The notes under the pieces were generated by a model that was not told the DNA's origin, ran no database searches, and saw nothing but the letters and a program-made list of their open reading frames with translations. From assembly GCA_028866835.1 (NCBI GenBank), contig JAGWHJ010000005.1, forward strand, positions 1-57,113: 57,113 nt of DNA, in the 5' to 3' direction. Positions 16,031 to 24,395 of the stretch are shown here, piece by piece; position 1 is the first letter of the stretch; each line of letters opens with the position of its first letter. Made by a program: the position numbers and the translations under genes. Source of the stretch: Microcaldota archaeon (GTDB lineage: Archaea; Micrarchaeota; Micrarchaeia; Micrarchaeales; CABMGC01).

Positions 16031-16717
16031 CTAGAAGATGTCGTTCTTGCTAAGATACGCATTCGCTTCCTCAACATCCTTTATCGAATCGATGCTTTTG
16101 AAGTATGCGTCCTTGAACCTGTGCGCGCCGAGAAGCTTTTCCTTTGAGAGCTCGACGAAGGTGCTTGTCTCCAGAGATCCGCTGCCCTGCGGAAGGTAGT
16201 CGAAGATCCTGCTAGACATGACGTAAACTCCGGCATTCATCCAGTACTCGCTGAGGAGCGGCTTCTCCATGAACGAGACTATCTTGTCTCCCTCAAGCAC
16301 AGTTATCCCGTAAGTGCTCCTCAATGGCACAAGCCCTATGGATGCGACCTCGTCGTCCTTCAGACGAATCTTGCGTATGTCTATGTTCGAGATGGTGTCG
16401 CCGTTGAACATGGCGAACTGCTCTTCGCCCTTGAGCAGATCCTTGGCGCGCCTCAGCGCCCCTCCGGTGCCTAGCGGCTCGTCCTCGTGCGAATACACGA
16501 ACTCCATGTCCTCCTTCCTTCCGTCAAGATGCGTTATGAGCTTCTCCTTGAGGTACCCGCACAGTATCACGAAGGAATTTATGCCGCACTTGTGCAGCCA
16601 GCTTATCTCCCAGTCTATTATGGGCTTGCCCGCTATCTCTATGAGCGGTTTTGGTATCGTATCGGTGAGGGGCCGCAGCCTTTTTCCGTAGCCTCCAGCA
16701 AGTATGACTGCCTTCAT
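16031..16717 (-). CDS. Sugar-phosphate nucleotidyltransferase (NTP transferase family)
   Basis: 228 residues, a single Rossmann-like NTP_transferase domain: AGGYGKRLRPLT with KPLIEIAGKP, then LGTGGALRRA and the metal-binding FNGDTI. These are all the catalytic signatures of enzymes that make NDP-sugars from sugar-1-phosphates. It lacks the C-terminal hexapeptide domain, so it resembles short GDP-mannose- or glucose-1-phosphate-type enzymes. The substrate cannot be fixed. It probably feeds the glycosylation indicated by the flippase and surface proteins. A plus-strand TyrRS gene starts about 105 nt away, divergently. Confidence 0.9.
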   Translation of the reverse strand: MKAVILAGGYGKRLRPLTDTIPKPLIEIAGKPIIDWEISWLHKCGINSFVILCGYLKEKLITHLDGRKEDMEFVYSHEDEPLGTGGALRRAKDLLKGEEQFAMFNGDTISNIDIRKIRLKDDEVASIGLVPLRSTYGITVLEGDKIVSFMEKPLLSEYWMNAGVYVMSSRIFDYLPQGSGSLETSTFVELSKEKLLGAHRFKDAYFKSIDSIKDVEEANAYLSKNDIF

Positions 16718-16822
16718 CTAAAATCCCAGATTTAATTATAGGAGCATGAGCAGCTTATAAATTTACTGCTTATGCCTGCCCGCTAACAAATAAATACGTG
16801 TACCATACTTATATACGCTTGG

Positions 16823-17875
16823 ATGGATGTTGAGACCAAGCTCGAGCTGATCAGGTCTGCGCCCTTTGAGGAGGCGATGAGCGAACAGGGACTGAAGGAG
16901 CTTCTCGAGACGAAGAGCAGGCCGGTGCACTACATAGGCATGGAGATAAGCGGCATGCCACACATAGGCACAATCCTAGTGAACGGCAAGAAGGTGAACG
17001 ACTTCGACAAGGCGGGCATCGAGACGCAGATACTGCTCGCCGACTGGCACACCATGGCCAACAACAAGCTCGGCGGCGACTGGGAACGCATCATAAAGGT
17101 CGCCGGCTTCTACAAGAGGCTCTTCAACTTCGTCTGCCCCAACACCAAGGTCGTGATGGGCTCCGATCTCTACAGGCACAATGACGATTACTGGAGGCTT
17201 GTCGTCCAGCTTGCGCGGAGGACGACGATGGCCAGGGCCACGCGGACCCTTGTCATACAGGGAAGGAGCGTGAGGGACACCCTGCACGTCTCGCAATACC
17301 TCTACCCCGTGATGCAGGTAGCTGACATAAACGCGCTCGGCGTAGACATTCCCCATGCTGGGATTGACCAGCGGAAGGTCCATGCGCTCGCGAAGGAACT
17401 CTTCAAGGACATGAGGATGAATGAGATTGTCCCGGTGCACCACCATCTTCTTCCCTCTCTCGCGGAACCGCCGAAGGTGGACGACGACGCGGATAAGGAG
17501 GAGATAGTTGCGGCGATGAAGATGAGCAAATCGAAGCCCGGATCCTCTGTCCCGATACTCTCCACTGAGAAGGAAGTGAAGACGCTTCTTGGCAATGCGT
17601 GGTGCCCTGCGCACGTTGAGATGAATCCAGTACTGGAGCTTTACAAGTATCTCATATTCCCTTCGATTGGAAGCGTTGAGATAAACAGGCCTGCTCAATA
17701 TGGCGGCGATGTCGTTTATGAATCTTACAGGAAACTTGAGGAGGATTTTCTGGGGAAGAAACTGCATCCGGTAGACCTCAAGAATGGCGCGGCAAAGTCT
17801 CTTTGGAGACTCTTGGCCCCGATAAACGAAAGGTTCGGGAAGGAAAAGGAGGAACTAAACAGTCTTCTTGCATAA
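16823..17875 (+). CDS. tyrS: Tyrosyl-tRNA synthetase
   Basis: 350 residues, archaeal/eukaryotic class I type. It has the HIGH-like GMPHIGT motif near residue 43, KMSKSKPGS near 233, and the typical QVADINALGVDIPHAGIDQRKVH segment, which forms the tyrosine- and ATP-binding site. It charges tRNA-Tyr. The short length and lack of an S4 domain fit archaeal TyrRS. AAATAAATAC about 30 nt upstream is the probable TATA box for a very short leader. It converges with pyrE, whose end lies 14 nt downstream. Confidence 0.96.
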   Translation: MDVETKLELIRSAPFEEAMSEQGLKELLETKSRPVHYIGMEISGMPHIGTILVNGKKVNDFDKAGIETQILLADWHTMANNKLGGDWERIIKVAGFYKRLFNFVCPNTKVVMGSDLYRHNDDYWRLVVQLARRTTMARATRTLVIQGRSVRDTLHVSQYLYPVMQVADINALGVDIPHAGIDQRKVHALAKELFKDMRMNEIVPVHHHLLPSLAEPPKVDDDADKEEIVAAMKMSKSKPGSSVPILSTEKEVKTLLGNAWCPAHVEMNPVLELYKYLIFPSIGSVEINRPAQYGGDVVYESYRKLEEDFLGKKLHPVDLKNGAAKSLWRLLAPINERFGKEKEELNSLLA

Positions 17876-17889
17876 AAGAGCTGACCAAT

Positions 17890-18663
17890 TCATTTCTTGG
17901 CCATCCCCATCAGCTTGTCCTGAGCTTCCTTATTCTGGTAAGACTGGGGATCTTTGAGGTAGTCCACTATCGTCTCGTATTCTATCGGCGCTAGGCTGCC
18001 CTTCAGCCAATGGACGCCCTTGCTTGCGAATGGTATCAGTGCCCGTAGGTTATAGCCAAGCTCCTTTGCTCTCTGGGTGCCACCCTGTTCCCTGTCAATA
18101 AGCACAACAACATCCTTGAGCGAGATGTTGGTAATGCCCCGCTGCTTCGCCTCCTGTTCAACCTGGCCTATAGCCAATAATTTGCTACCGAATGTCGTTA
18201 CAAGATCGTCTACGATTGCAAGTTTGTCTCCCGATTTGAAATCCCCTTCAACAAGGGCCTTCTGCCCATGCGCTTTAAGATATTTTTCCACATCATCTGC
18301 AGTCTTGACCTCTTCAGGAAGTTTTCTTGTGTATAGCGATGGTATTCCTGTCATTAGCGTGGCTGCGTTTGCAAGGGCGATGCCTGCCATAGCAACACCC
18401 ACAAGGCGGTGTTTCCCATCGGACACAAAGCCTGCATCATTAAGCATCAAGGCAATCGCCTGCCCGGCCTTTTTGTAAAGATCTATGCTGCCGCTGGGAA
18501 CGCTGGAGATGAGCCTAAGGTTTATGAAGAACGGCGTGTACATGCCGCTTGCAGTGACCCAGCCCCCCGGCTTATCCCTGTACCAAGTCCTAATCATGCC
18601 TTCATCGTAAAGGCGTTGCACTATCTCCTTCCCTAGCTCTTCCAGACTTTCATTTTTCACCAT
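17890..18663 (-). CDS. pyrE: Orotate phosphoribosyltransferase
   Basis: 257 residues. The PRPP-binding loop is KLAIVDDLVTTFGSK, with an N-terminal WVTASGMYTPFFINLR segment and VVVLIDREQGG near the end of the core. It transfers orotate to PRPP to form OMP in de novo UMP synthesis. It begins directly after the stop of pyrF on the same strand, so PyrF and PyrE are co-transcribed and probably translationally coupled. It is slightly longer than most archaeal PyrE proteins (about 180-210), with extra residues at the C-terminus (about 220-257). Its gene order matches consecutive steps of the pathway that ends with pyrG. Confidence 0.92.
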   Translation of the reverse strand: MVKNESLEELGKEIVQRLYDEGMIRTWYRDKPGGWVTASGMYTPFFINLRLISSVPSGSIDLYKKAGQAIALMLNDAGFVSDGKHRLVGVAMAGIALANAATLMTGIPSLYTRKLPEEVKTADDVEKYLKAHGQKALVEGDFKSGDKLAIVDDLVTTFGSKLLAIGQVEQEAKQRGITNISLKDVVVLIDREQGGTQRAKELGYNLRALIPFASKGVHWLKGSLAPIEYETIVDYLKDPQSYQNKEAQDKLMGMAKK

Positions 18664-19380
18664 CTAATCGCCCCTCAATTGGCTTGTCAGCTCCAATGCA
18701 GCCGCGTGCATGTCGGCAGCGGCGTATATCCCCCTTCCGACTATCGCATGGAAGGACTCTCCGGCCACCTTTGCCGCATCGCTTATCTTGCCCCCCTGCG
18801 CAACGAACCCAGGAGCCCATAGCGAGATCTGGCCTTTGACCTTTGGCTTAAGCACGCTCATGTAGTATTCTATCCTTTCAACCCTGTTTCCCGGAACCAC
18901 GAAGTTTGTGACGCCGAGGTTGGCGCTGAGCAGATACATCTCAGCCAATGCCTCATCCGCAATGTAGCCTCCTTCGCTTCTCTTGTATCCCTTGTGCGTC
19001 ATCTCGCCGCCGCTGATGACCCCAAGCCCGAAGTCATTTGCGGCTTTTATGTACGCCTCCTGCGTCTGCGGGCCCGACTGTGGAAATATTATTATCGCAT
19101 CGACACCGGCCTCTTTAACGACATGGAGTACTTCCAGGCCGCTGTCGGGAATATCGGTGCCCCATTTCTGGTGGTCGTATATTATCGGCTTTTCCGTGAA
19201 CTCCCGGACTATCCTCACCACCTCGGGAAGCGAATATTTCAGCGCAAGTGCAGAATCGATCTTGTATCCGCCGATGCCCTCGACATCGTGCGTCTGCCGT
19301 ATAAGGTTCCGGAATGCCTCGAGGTCAGCTACATCGCATGCGGGTATTACGCTCCTCTCAAGTTTTATTATTCGTGCCAT
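18664..19380 (-). CDS. pyrF: Orotidine 5'-phosphate decarboxylase
   Basis: 238 residues, TIM-barrel fold. The catalytic array is in YDHQKWGTDIPD (Asp-x-x-Lys...Asp), a slightly spread form of the DxKxxDI motif. The phosphate-binding C-terminal loop is VGRGIYAA. LWAPGFVAQGGK corresponds to the loop closing over the substrate. It makes UMP from OMP. First gene of the pyrF-pyrE unit with zero spacing. It is divergent from the ABC transporter gene, about 62 nt apart, with AT-rich promoter sequence between. Confidence 0.9.
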   Translation of the reverse strand: MARIIKLERSVIPACDVADLEAFRNLIRQTHDVEGIGGYKIDSALALKYSLPEVVRIVREFTEKPIIYDHQKWGTDIPDSGLEVLHVVKEAGVDAIIIFPQSGPQTQEAYIKAANDFGLGVISGGEMTHKGYKRSEGGYIADEALAEMYLLSANLGVTNFVVPGNRVERIEYYMSVLKPKVKGQISLWAPGFVAQGGKISDAAKVAGESFHAIVGRGIYAAADMHAAALELTSQLRGD

Positions 19381-19442
19381 TCGCTCAAGCCCCCACCATA
19401 GTGATTATTTGCAAACCTATTAAACCTTATTTTCCTATATTA

Positions 19443-20333
19443 ATGCATATGCGTTCTATAGTTGCCGACAACGCAGTAAAGACCTTTGGCGACCTGCGCG
19501 CAGTCAATGGCATGACCTTTTCGGTATCATCTGGGATAAACATGATACTGGGCCCCAATGGCGCAGGCAAGAGCACGCTCCTCAGGTGCATAGACGGCCT
19601 TTACAGGCTCAGCTCGGGGAAGATCAGCGTCTTCGGCGAGGATCCGTTCAAAAACGAGGCCCTGAAGAGGAGGGTCTCGCTGCTCTCGGACAATTATGCA
19701 CTGTACGACTACCTTACGGTCAAGGAGAACATCAGGTTCTTCGGCAAGCTCCACGGAATGGATGACAAGGACATAGCGGGCAGGTCGGCGAGGGTACTGA
19801 GGATGCTCGACGCGTACAAATACCTTGACAAGAAGGTGTACACGCTCAGCAGGGGTACGAAGCAGAAGATAGCCTTCTGCAGGTCAGTGATAAACGACCC
19901 GGAGCTCCTGCTACTCGACGAGCCATCCGCATTTCTCGACGTCAATTCCTCCGAGGCCATCAGGATGTTCATAGAGGATTACGTGAGGGAAGGACGGACA
20001 GTGCTTTATGTTACGCAGAAGCTCGACGAGGTGACCAGGTTCAACGCGAGGATACTCATCATCAAGGGTGGCAGGCTGATAAAGGACACAAGGACCGGGG
20101 CCCTTGACCTGCTCAGGAATTCGTCAGTTGACATAAGGCTTGCGCAGGCGGTCGACGCGAAGGCGCAGAGGATGATAAGGTCCATACCAGGGACAAGGCT
20201 GAGCGGGCAGACACTAAGGATAAAGGTAAGGAGCTACAGGGATGTCAACAGAGCGCTGAGGGCCCTTATAGAGAACGGCGTGTACGTCATAGGCGTCGAT
20301 TACCTTGAGCCTTTCGCGGAGAAGGTGTCATGA
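19443..20333 (+). CDS. ABC transporter ATP-binding protein (exporter type)
   Basis: Walker A GPNGAGKST, a signature LSRGTKQK in place of LSGGQ, and Walker B LLLLDEPSAFLD are all in the expected order. A C-terminal regulatory tail of about 80 residues follows the ~215-residue nucleotide-binding domain. Two ATGs, 19443 and 19449, are near the promoter-proximal end. A longer frame would run into the divergent pyrF promoter and is rejected. It overlaps the downstream permease by ATGA, so the two work as one transporter with ABC-2 fold. The substrate is unknown; similar pairs export drugs, lipids or polysaccharides. Confidence 0.9.
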   Translation: MHMRSIVADNAVKTFGDLRAVNGMTFSVSSGINMILGPNGAGKSTLLRCIDGLYRLSSGKISVFGEDPFKNEALKRRVSLLSDNYALYDYLTVKENIRFFGKLHGMDDKDIAGRSARVLRMLDAYKYLDKKVYTLSRGTKQKIAFCRSVINDPELLLLDEPSAFLDVNSSEAIRMFIEDYVREGRTVLYVTQKLDEVTRFNARILIIKGGRLIKDTRTGALDLLRNSSVDIRLAQAVDAKAQRMIRSIPGTRLSGQTLRIKVRSYRDVNRALRALIENGVYVIGVDYLEPFAEKVS

Positions 20334-21118
20334 TGGATCTGGTAAAATCATACTACGTTGCGCTGAAGGACATGAAGGAGGTGTTCAGCAGCATCTCCAT
20401 ATACGGCCCGATGATAGGCGTCCCGCTTTTCTTCGCGATAATACTACCTGTACTAACCAATTATGTTTCCCTGTATACGGGACCCGCGCTTGCAAGCAGG
20501 ATAGAGAACATTGCTGCGCTGCCTCCCGGAGTGAACGTCAAGAGCGTGCTCTTCATGAGCTTCTTCTCCATAAACGTCCTGGGACCGGTGTTCCTTACGA
20601 TGCCCATAGTCACCGCCTCGGTCATAGCGGCCGACAGCTTTGCAGGGGAGAAGGAGAGGAAGACGTCCGAGGCGTTGCTGTCGACGCCGATAAGCGTCAA
20701 CGAGCTCCTCTTCGGGAAGATAATAGCCTCGTTCATACCAACGCTGCTGCTCACTCTTCTCGTGTTCGGCGTCTATGGCTACATAACCAATGCCCTCGCG
20801 TTCAGCACCTTCGGCGTCTACATACTCCCTACGCTGCCCTGGATAATGATGATCGTCGCGTCGCCTTTCCTTGCGATAGCCACCATAAGCGTCGTGATCC
20901 TTGTCTCATCGCACGTGAAGGGCGTAAAGGAGGCCCAGCAGATAAGCACGCTGCTCGTGCTCCCGATACTGGTGATGCCTTTCGCATCGATACTGAACGT
21001 TGCCTCCTTCACGGTAACGTTCTTTGCGTGGGTGATAGTCTTCCTCGCGCTGCTGGACTTCCTAATAATATACATAAGCGTGAGGAGCTTCAACAAGGAA
21101 TCGATACTTGGAACCTGA
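20330..21118 (+). CDS. ABC-2 type permease
   Basis: 262 residues with six hydrophobic helices, typical of ABC-2 exporters. The conserved cytoplasmic motif AGEKERKTSEALLSTPIS lies after helix 2. This is the coupling-helix region in this family and identifies it as the membrane half of the preceding ATPase. It starts inside the stop codon of the ATPase gene (ATGA), indicating translational coupling. It probably works as a homodimer. It converges with the tandem-HIT gene, ending 3 nt from it. Confidence 0.88.
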   Translation: MMDLVKSYYVALKDMKEVFSSISIYGPMIGVPLFFAIILPVLTNYVSLYTGPALASRIENIAALPPGVNVKSVLFMSFFSINVLGPVFLTMPIVTASVIAADSFAGEKERKTSEALLSTPISVNELLFGKIIASFIPTLLLTLLVFGVYGYITNALAFSTFGVYILPTLPWIMMIVASPFLAIATISVVILVSSHVKGVKEAQQISTLLVLPILVMPFASILNVASFTVTFFAWVIVFLALLDFLIIYISVRSFNKESILGT

Positions 21119-21120
21119 GC

Positions 21121-22083
21121 CTATTCTGGTCTCCTAAGCTCTGAAACTGCGCGCCTTATCTCTTCCCGGCCAAGCATATCGACATGGCGCCCGTTCCTTT
21201 CGTATATGTCGGCATACATCTGGTCGTGGTTCTCCGCGTACCTGTCGCCTTCCTTTCTCGGTATCAGATTGATGTGGAACGCTTCCAGCGGTGCGTGCGA
21301 ATATCCTCCCGTCTGGAATGAGGTGATGTACGCCCTGCTGCCTTCGGAGTATTCCCTCAGGAGCCTCTTCATGACCTTTGGATATGCGAGCATGAGATCT
21401 GCAAGCTCCGCATCGTTCAATGCAAGGAAGTCCCTGACGCCGCTCTTCGGCACCAGCAGCGTCTGGCCAGGGAGAACGGCTTCAGGATGATGGAGCGCTA
21501 TGAAGTGCTGTGATTCGAAGAACACATTTGGATAGAGGAATGAAGGGATCGGCGCAGGGCGCCTGTCCGCAAAGCCGTTTAGGGCGTGCTTCCCGTCGCC
21601 GTTAAGCTCGGCTCCCCTCCTGAGGCCCTTCGTGTGGGTCCGGAGATCGCCCGCAACAACAGGTCTGTCGGGTGTATCGAGCCATGGCTCGTAGATGAGC
21701 TCATAAGGATGAGGCCCGCTGTTTGCGGCCCTGTGCCTCGGGATGACATGGACGTGGAAGTGCGATATAGTCCATCCGGAAGCGTCGCCGCTTCGTATCT
21801 TTATGTCGTAGGCGGGATCCCCGCCGTTGTACTTGTTCAATACGTAAGGCAGGACCTTCCTCAGTGTTGAAAGAAGCTCGGCAGCCTCGTGCGGGGTCAG
21901 GTCAAGAAGGCCGTTCGTGTGCCTGACCGTGGCAATCAGCGAATGCCCCGGAGCGAATGGCATCTTATTGAACACAACCGAGAATACCTCTCCGTTGTGG
22001 CCGCCATGCTCGGCCATTGTGCTAGGATCGCAGAAGATGTCCTTCCTGCCACGGACCTTCCTTTGCGCTATTGTGCCTTCCAT
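21121..22083 (-). CDS. Tandem HIT-domain nucleotide hydrolase/transferase
   Basis: 320 residues. Two HIT domains lie head to tail. The first (about 30-120) ends in the full HIT triad HFHVHVIPRH. The second (about 195-285) has the related sequence FHINLIPRK, where the usual catalytic His is replaced by Asn. GalT also has two HIT-like halves, but this lacks GalT motifs, so it is more likely a Fhit/diadenosine-polyphosphate-type hydrolase with one active and one inactive half. The linker (about 130-170) is charged. GGTGAT lies a few bases before the ATG, so unlike many neighbours it has a leader with a Shine-Dalgarno site. Confidence 0.85.
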   Translation of the reverse strand: MEGTIAQRKVRGRKDIFCDPSTMAEHGGHNGEVFSVVFNKMPFAPGHSLIATVRHTNGLLDLTPHEAAELLSTLRKVLPYVLNKYNGGDPAYDIKIRSGDASGWTISHFHVHVIPRHRAANSGPHPYELIYEPWLDTPDRPVVAGDLRTHTKGLRRGAELNGDGKHALNGFADRRPAPIPSFLYPNVFFESQHFIALHHPEAVLPGQTLLVPKSGVRDFLALNDAELADLMLAYPKVMKRLLREYSEGSRAYITSFQTGGYSHAPLEAFHINLIPRKEGDRYAENHDQMYADIYERNGRHVDMLGREEIRRAVSELRRPE

Positions 22084-22310
22084 AAAGTATCACCAAGGAA
22101 GCGATTCCACGGTCCGCAGGGTGAACGGGGATATTCTAAAGCTATACACGATGCCTACACGCTCCACGAGTTCACCAAAGGGGGATTAACGCTTCGCGGC
22201 CGGCTTGGCTTGCAGCAGGAAAACCCGGATAATGCAGATGTCCTACACCATCGCAGTCGTTCTTGGTTGTTAGACTAAGAACGTAAACCACTGACGCCAT
22301 AACGCAACCG
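22084..22310 (-). promoter_or_regulatory. Long structured 5' leader or ncRNA upstream of the tandem-HIT gene
   Basis: There is no credible ORF here. On the minus strand a TATA-like TTTATAATC (around 22331-22339) predicts a start near 22310, and the HIT gene begins at 22083. The transcript would then carry a leader of about 225 nt. Within it are two perfect inverted repeats: GTTCTT/AAGAAC (about 22259-22282) and GGTGAAC/GTTCACC (about 22119-22175). A TACCC/GGGTA repeat lies just beyond the TATA box. I looked for SRP, RNase P, 5S and tRNA signatures and found none. It could be a riboswitch-like leader or a separate small RNA. Confidence 0.35.
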
Positions 22311-22482
22311 ATACTATCATTCATGCTCAGATTATAAAGCCTTTCTATACCCGCTCTTTGGGTACTGCAAGGAAACGATATCTTTTTATATTAGCATATG
22401 GCATTAATCTAGTTTAATACAACAGATGTGGCGCGTAATGCAACCAATTACGAATTCTGCCGTCTGTTGTGGTTTTATCTGC
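22311..22482. other. Intergenic stretch without genes; nested inverted repeat
   Basis: Together with the leader to its left, this forms a 399-nt gap with no gene. Its notable element is ACAACAGA (22419-22426) pairing with TCTGTTGT (22463-22470), enclosing CGTAAT (22434-22439) with ATTACG (22447-22452) and a 7-base loop. On the plus strand a TATA-like TTTTTATATT (22383-22392) lies about 30 nt upstream, so a small structured RNA could start here. On the minus strand the same element lies 12 nt after the stop of the phosphodiesterase gene and could be its 3' end hairpin, though without a U tract. Confidence 0.35.
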
Positions 22483-23775
22483 TCATCGGAGATCGGCTAT
22501 CCTCGCAATTGCGAAGCTGCTCAGCATATCGTCAGGGTTGAGGCCCCCGTGAGTCCCTCTTTGCGCCAGCCTTGATTTATCGTCTTTCAGGTACCAGACC
22601 GCCCTGTTATCATGCGGGAATACCAGCACATCGCCGATCCTCTGCGTAAAATTATTGCCAGGTTTTCCTTTGCCGAATAACCCCTTGCGAAGCGCGTCAT
22701 TTGAAGTGATCACCATGGCGGTGTTCCCGAGAATCGATGATAGGTAGGTGCATATCTCGTCTGCGTATCCTTCCTTCAGATGGAGAAGCATGCCGTGCGG
22801 AGTGTTTGACGGGTATATCTTATATCCGTCGATCACCTTGAATGCGCTCTCCAGTTTCTCATCCCTCTTTAGGTATGTGATTTTATCTTTGTCCACGTTC
22901 GACTGCCCGTGATCAGAGGTGACCATGACGATTGTTTTCTTTGCCACGTCTGGGGCGATCCTTTTGATGAGTTCCCTTTGAAGCGTCTGCGAGATTTTCT
23001 TCAGCTCCGCGATGGATTCGCTCGAGTAAGGGCCGTACTTGTGCGCCGACCTGTCGAAAGTGTCGATGTAGAGGTTAATGTACGCCATCCCTTTTTCGCT
23101 GTCGAGCAGCTTGCCGGCGATCGATGCGCCTTCTGATAAGTCCCTGAACGGCTTAAGCCTGCTGCCCTTCTTAATCAGGCAGAGATACGAGCTGTCCGCT
23201 ATCTCGCTGCTCAGCACGCTGTATGATGCCACTCCCTCACCGGCAAGTTCCTCGTATATCGTGCTCCCGGAATAAAAGGCATCCTTGTAATGGCCCGTCT
23301 CTTCCGATGGCACGCTGAAGAAATTTATGCCGGGGCCCTTACCCTCCCTCCCGGGTTTCGCTCCAAGGCCCTTGAAGTAGATGGTGCCCTCTACGATGCC
23401 ATGCTGCTGCGGGGGCATGCCCGTGCTTATCGATGCAAGGCCTGCGCTCGTGTTCGAGGGGCAGACGGAGGTTATTGGAGCGGCGATGCCCTTGTCCGAG
23501 ATCGCGTTGAAGAAGCCTTTTTCTTTATGCACCGCCTGCAGGACCCTGTAGCCAAATCCATCGATGGTTATCGCTATGACCTTCTCTACATCGTCTAAAT
23601 CAACCAATCCCTTGTATAAACCTGCGTTTATCGGCATCGAGGAGGGTTTTATTCCGAGAAGGCTCGAAACCGTATGCGCGACGTTGGCTATTGAATAACC
23701 GTCGTAGAAGGGGTAGACGAAGTCGCCGTGGCCCCTCTCCTTTCTTATCATTGATTCTACTTCTGTGAGCATCAT
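22483..23775 (-). CDS. Type I phosphodiesterase/nucleotide pyrophosphatase-like (alkaline phosphatase superfamily)
   Basis: 430 residues. The metal and nucleophile motifs of the superfamily are visible. AITIDGFG carries the first Asp, and CPSNTSAGLASISTG holds the Thr/Ser nucleophile region. TSDHGQ and a late GTHGG motif supply the other metal ligands. There is no signal peptide or membrane helix, so it is cytoplasmic. Substrates of this branch range from phosphodiesters to sugar- and lipid-linked phosphates; none can be chosen. It lies 19 nt after the P-loop kinase gene on the same strand and may be co-transcribed with it. Confidence 0.85.
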   Translation of the reverse strand: MMLTEVESMIRKERGHGDFVYPFYDGYSIANVAHTVSSLLGIKPSSMPINAGLYKGLVDLDDVEKVIAITIDGFGYRVLQAVHKEKGFFNAISDKGIAAPITSVCPSNTSAGLASISTGMPPQQHGIVEGTIYFKGLGAKPGREGKGPGINFFSVPSEETGHYKDAFYSGSTIYEELAGEGVASYSVLSSEIADSSYLCLIKKGSRLKPFRDLSEGASIAGKLLDSEKGMAYINLYIDTFDRSAHKYGPYSSESIAELKKISQTLQRELIKRIAPDVAKKTIVMVTSDHGQSNVDKDKITYLKRDEKLESAFKVIDGYKIYPSNTPHGMLLHLKEGYADEICTYLSSILGNTAMVITSNDALRKGLFGKGKPGNNFTQRIGDVLVFPHDNRAVWYLKDDKSRLAQRGTHGGLNPDDMLSSFAIARIADLR

Positions 23776-23794
23776 CGAGTTACCAAAAGAGAAT

Positions 23795-24364
23795 TTACTT
23801 CCTTACCTTCTTTAACTTATAGTAAGACGCTATCTTCATTGCAGCCTGCCTGGGCGTGATGGACGTGTTGTCAACGAAGAGGCTGCTCCTGAACGGTATG
23901 GTTGACATGTGGTTGTACTTGTGCAGGAGCTCGTCTAATTTCCTGGACGACCTTATCTTGTAGAATTCTGTGCGCGATTTGCCCCTCACCCGCCTGAGCA
24001 GGACGTCCTTGTCGCAGTAGAGCTGCACGAAATGCACCTTCCCCCCGTGCTTCTCGACGCTCCTGATGACGCCCTTCATGAATTCGTCATTATAGCCGCT
24101 GGCATAGGCGGACGTGAAGATGAGCGAGACCTTGTTCCTTGCGGCCTCCTCTATCATCTCCTTCCTGTAGTTTATGACAAGTCTGTTGAACGGCTCCGTG
24201 CCGAACTCGAATACGGACCTTACGAACTCTATGCTCAATTGATTATGGAAGAGCTTGTAGCCAGTCATCCTTGACAGCTCCTTGCCGACAGTGAACTTGC
24301 CGACGCCCGGAGGCCCGTATATGTAAACAAGATCCATTCTCGATCCGCCCGTTTTAGTCTTCAT
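23795..24364 (-). CDS. P-loop NTPase/kinase (AAA_33-like)
   Basis: 189 residues. The Walker A-like loop is YIYGPPGVGKFTV, with Phe where Ser/Thr usually follows the Lys. This variant occurs in a small family of shikimate-kinase-like proteins with GPPxxGKLTV. There is a lid segment rich in Arg (RRVRGKSRTEF) and a C-terminal helix. It probably phosphorylates a small molecule or acts on nucleotides; the substrate is unknown. Met10 (MDLVYIYG) is a likely alternative start because family members begin right before the first strand. It shares the strand with the phosphodiesterase gene that follows. Confidence 0.75.
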   Translation of the reverse strand: MKTKTGGSRMDLVYIYGPPGVGKFTVGKELSRMTGYKLFHNQLSIEFVRSVFEFGTEPFNRLVINYRKEMIEEAARNKVSLIFTSAYASGYNDEFMKGVIRSVEKHGGKVHFVQLYCDKDVLLRRVRGKSRTEFYKIRSSRKLDELLHKYNHMSTIPFRSSLFVDNTSITPRQAAMKIASYYKLKKVRK

Positions 24365-24395
24365 CCCTTCGAATTTTTAAATGCACATGCACGCA

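Noticed and set aside
22100-22300. SRP RNA, RNase P RNA, 5S rRNA or tRNA in the gap
   Set aside because: I looked on both strands for the SRP helix 8 loop, RNase P conserved cores, 5S motifs and a T-arm; none is present, only inverted repeats.
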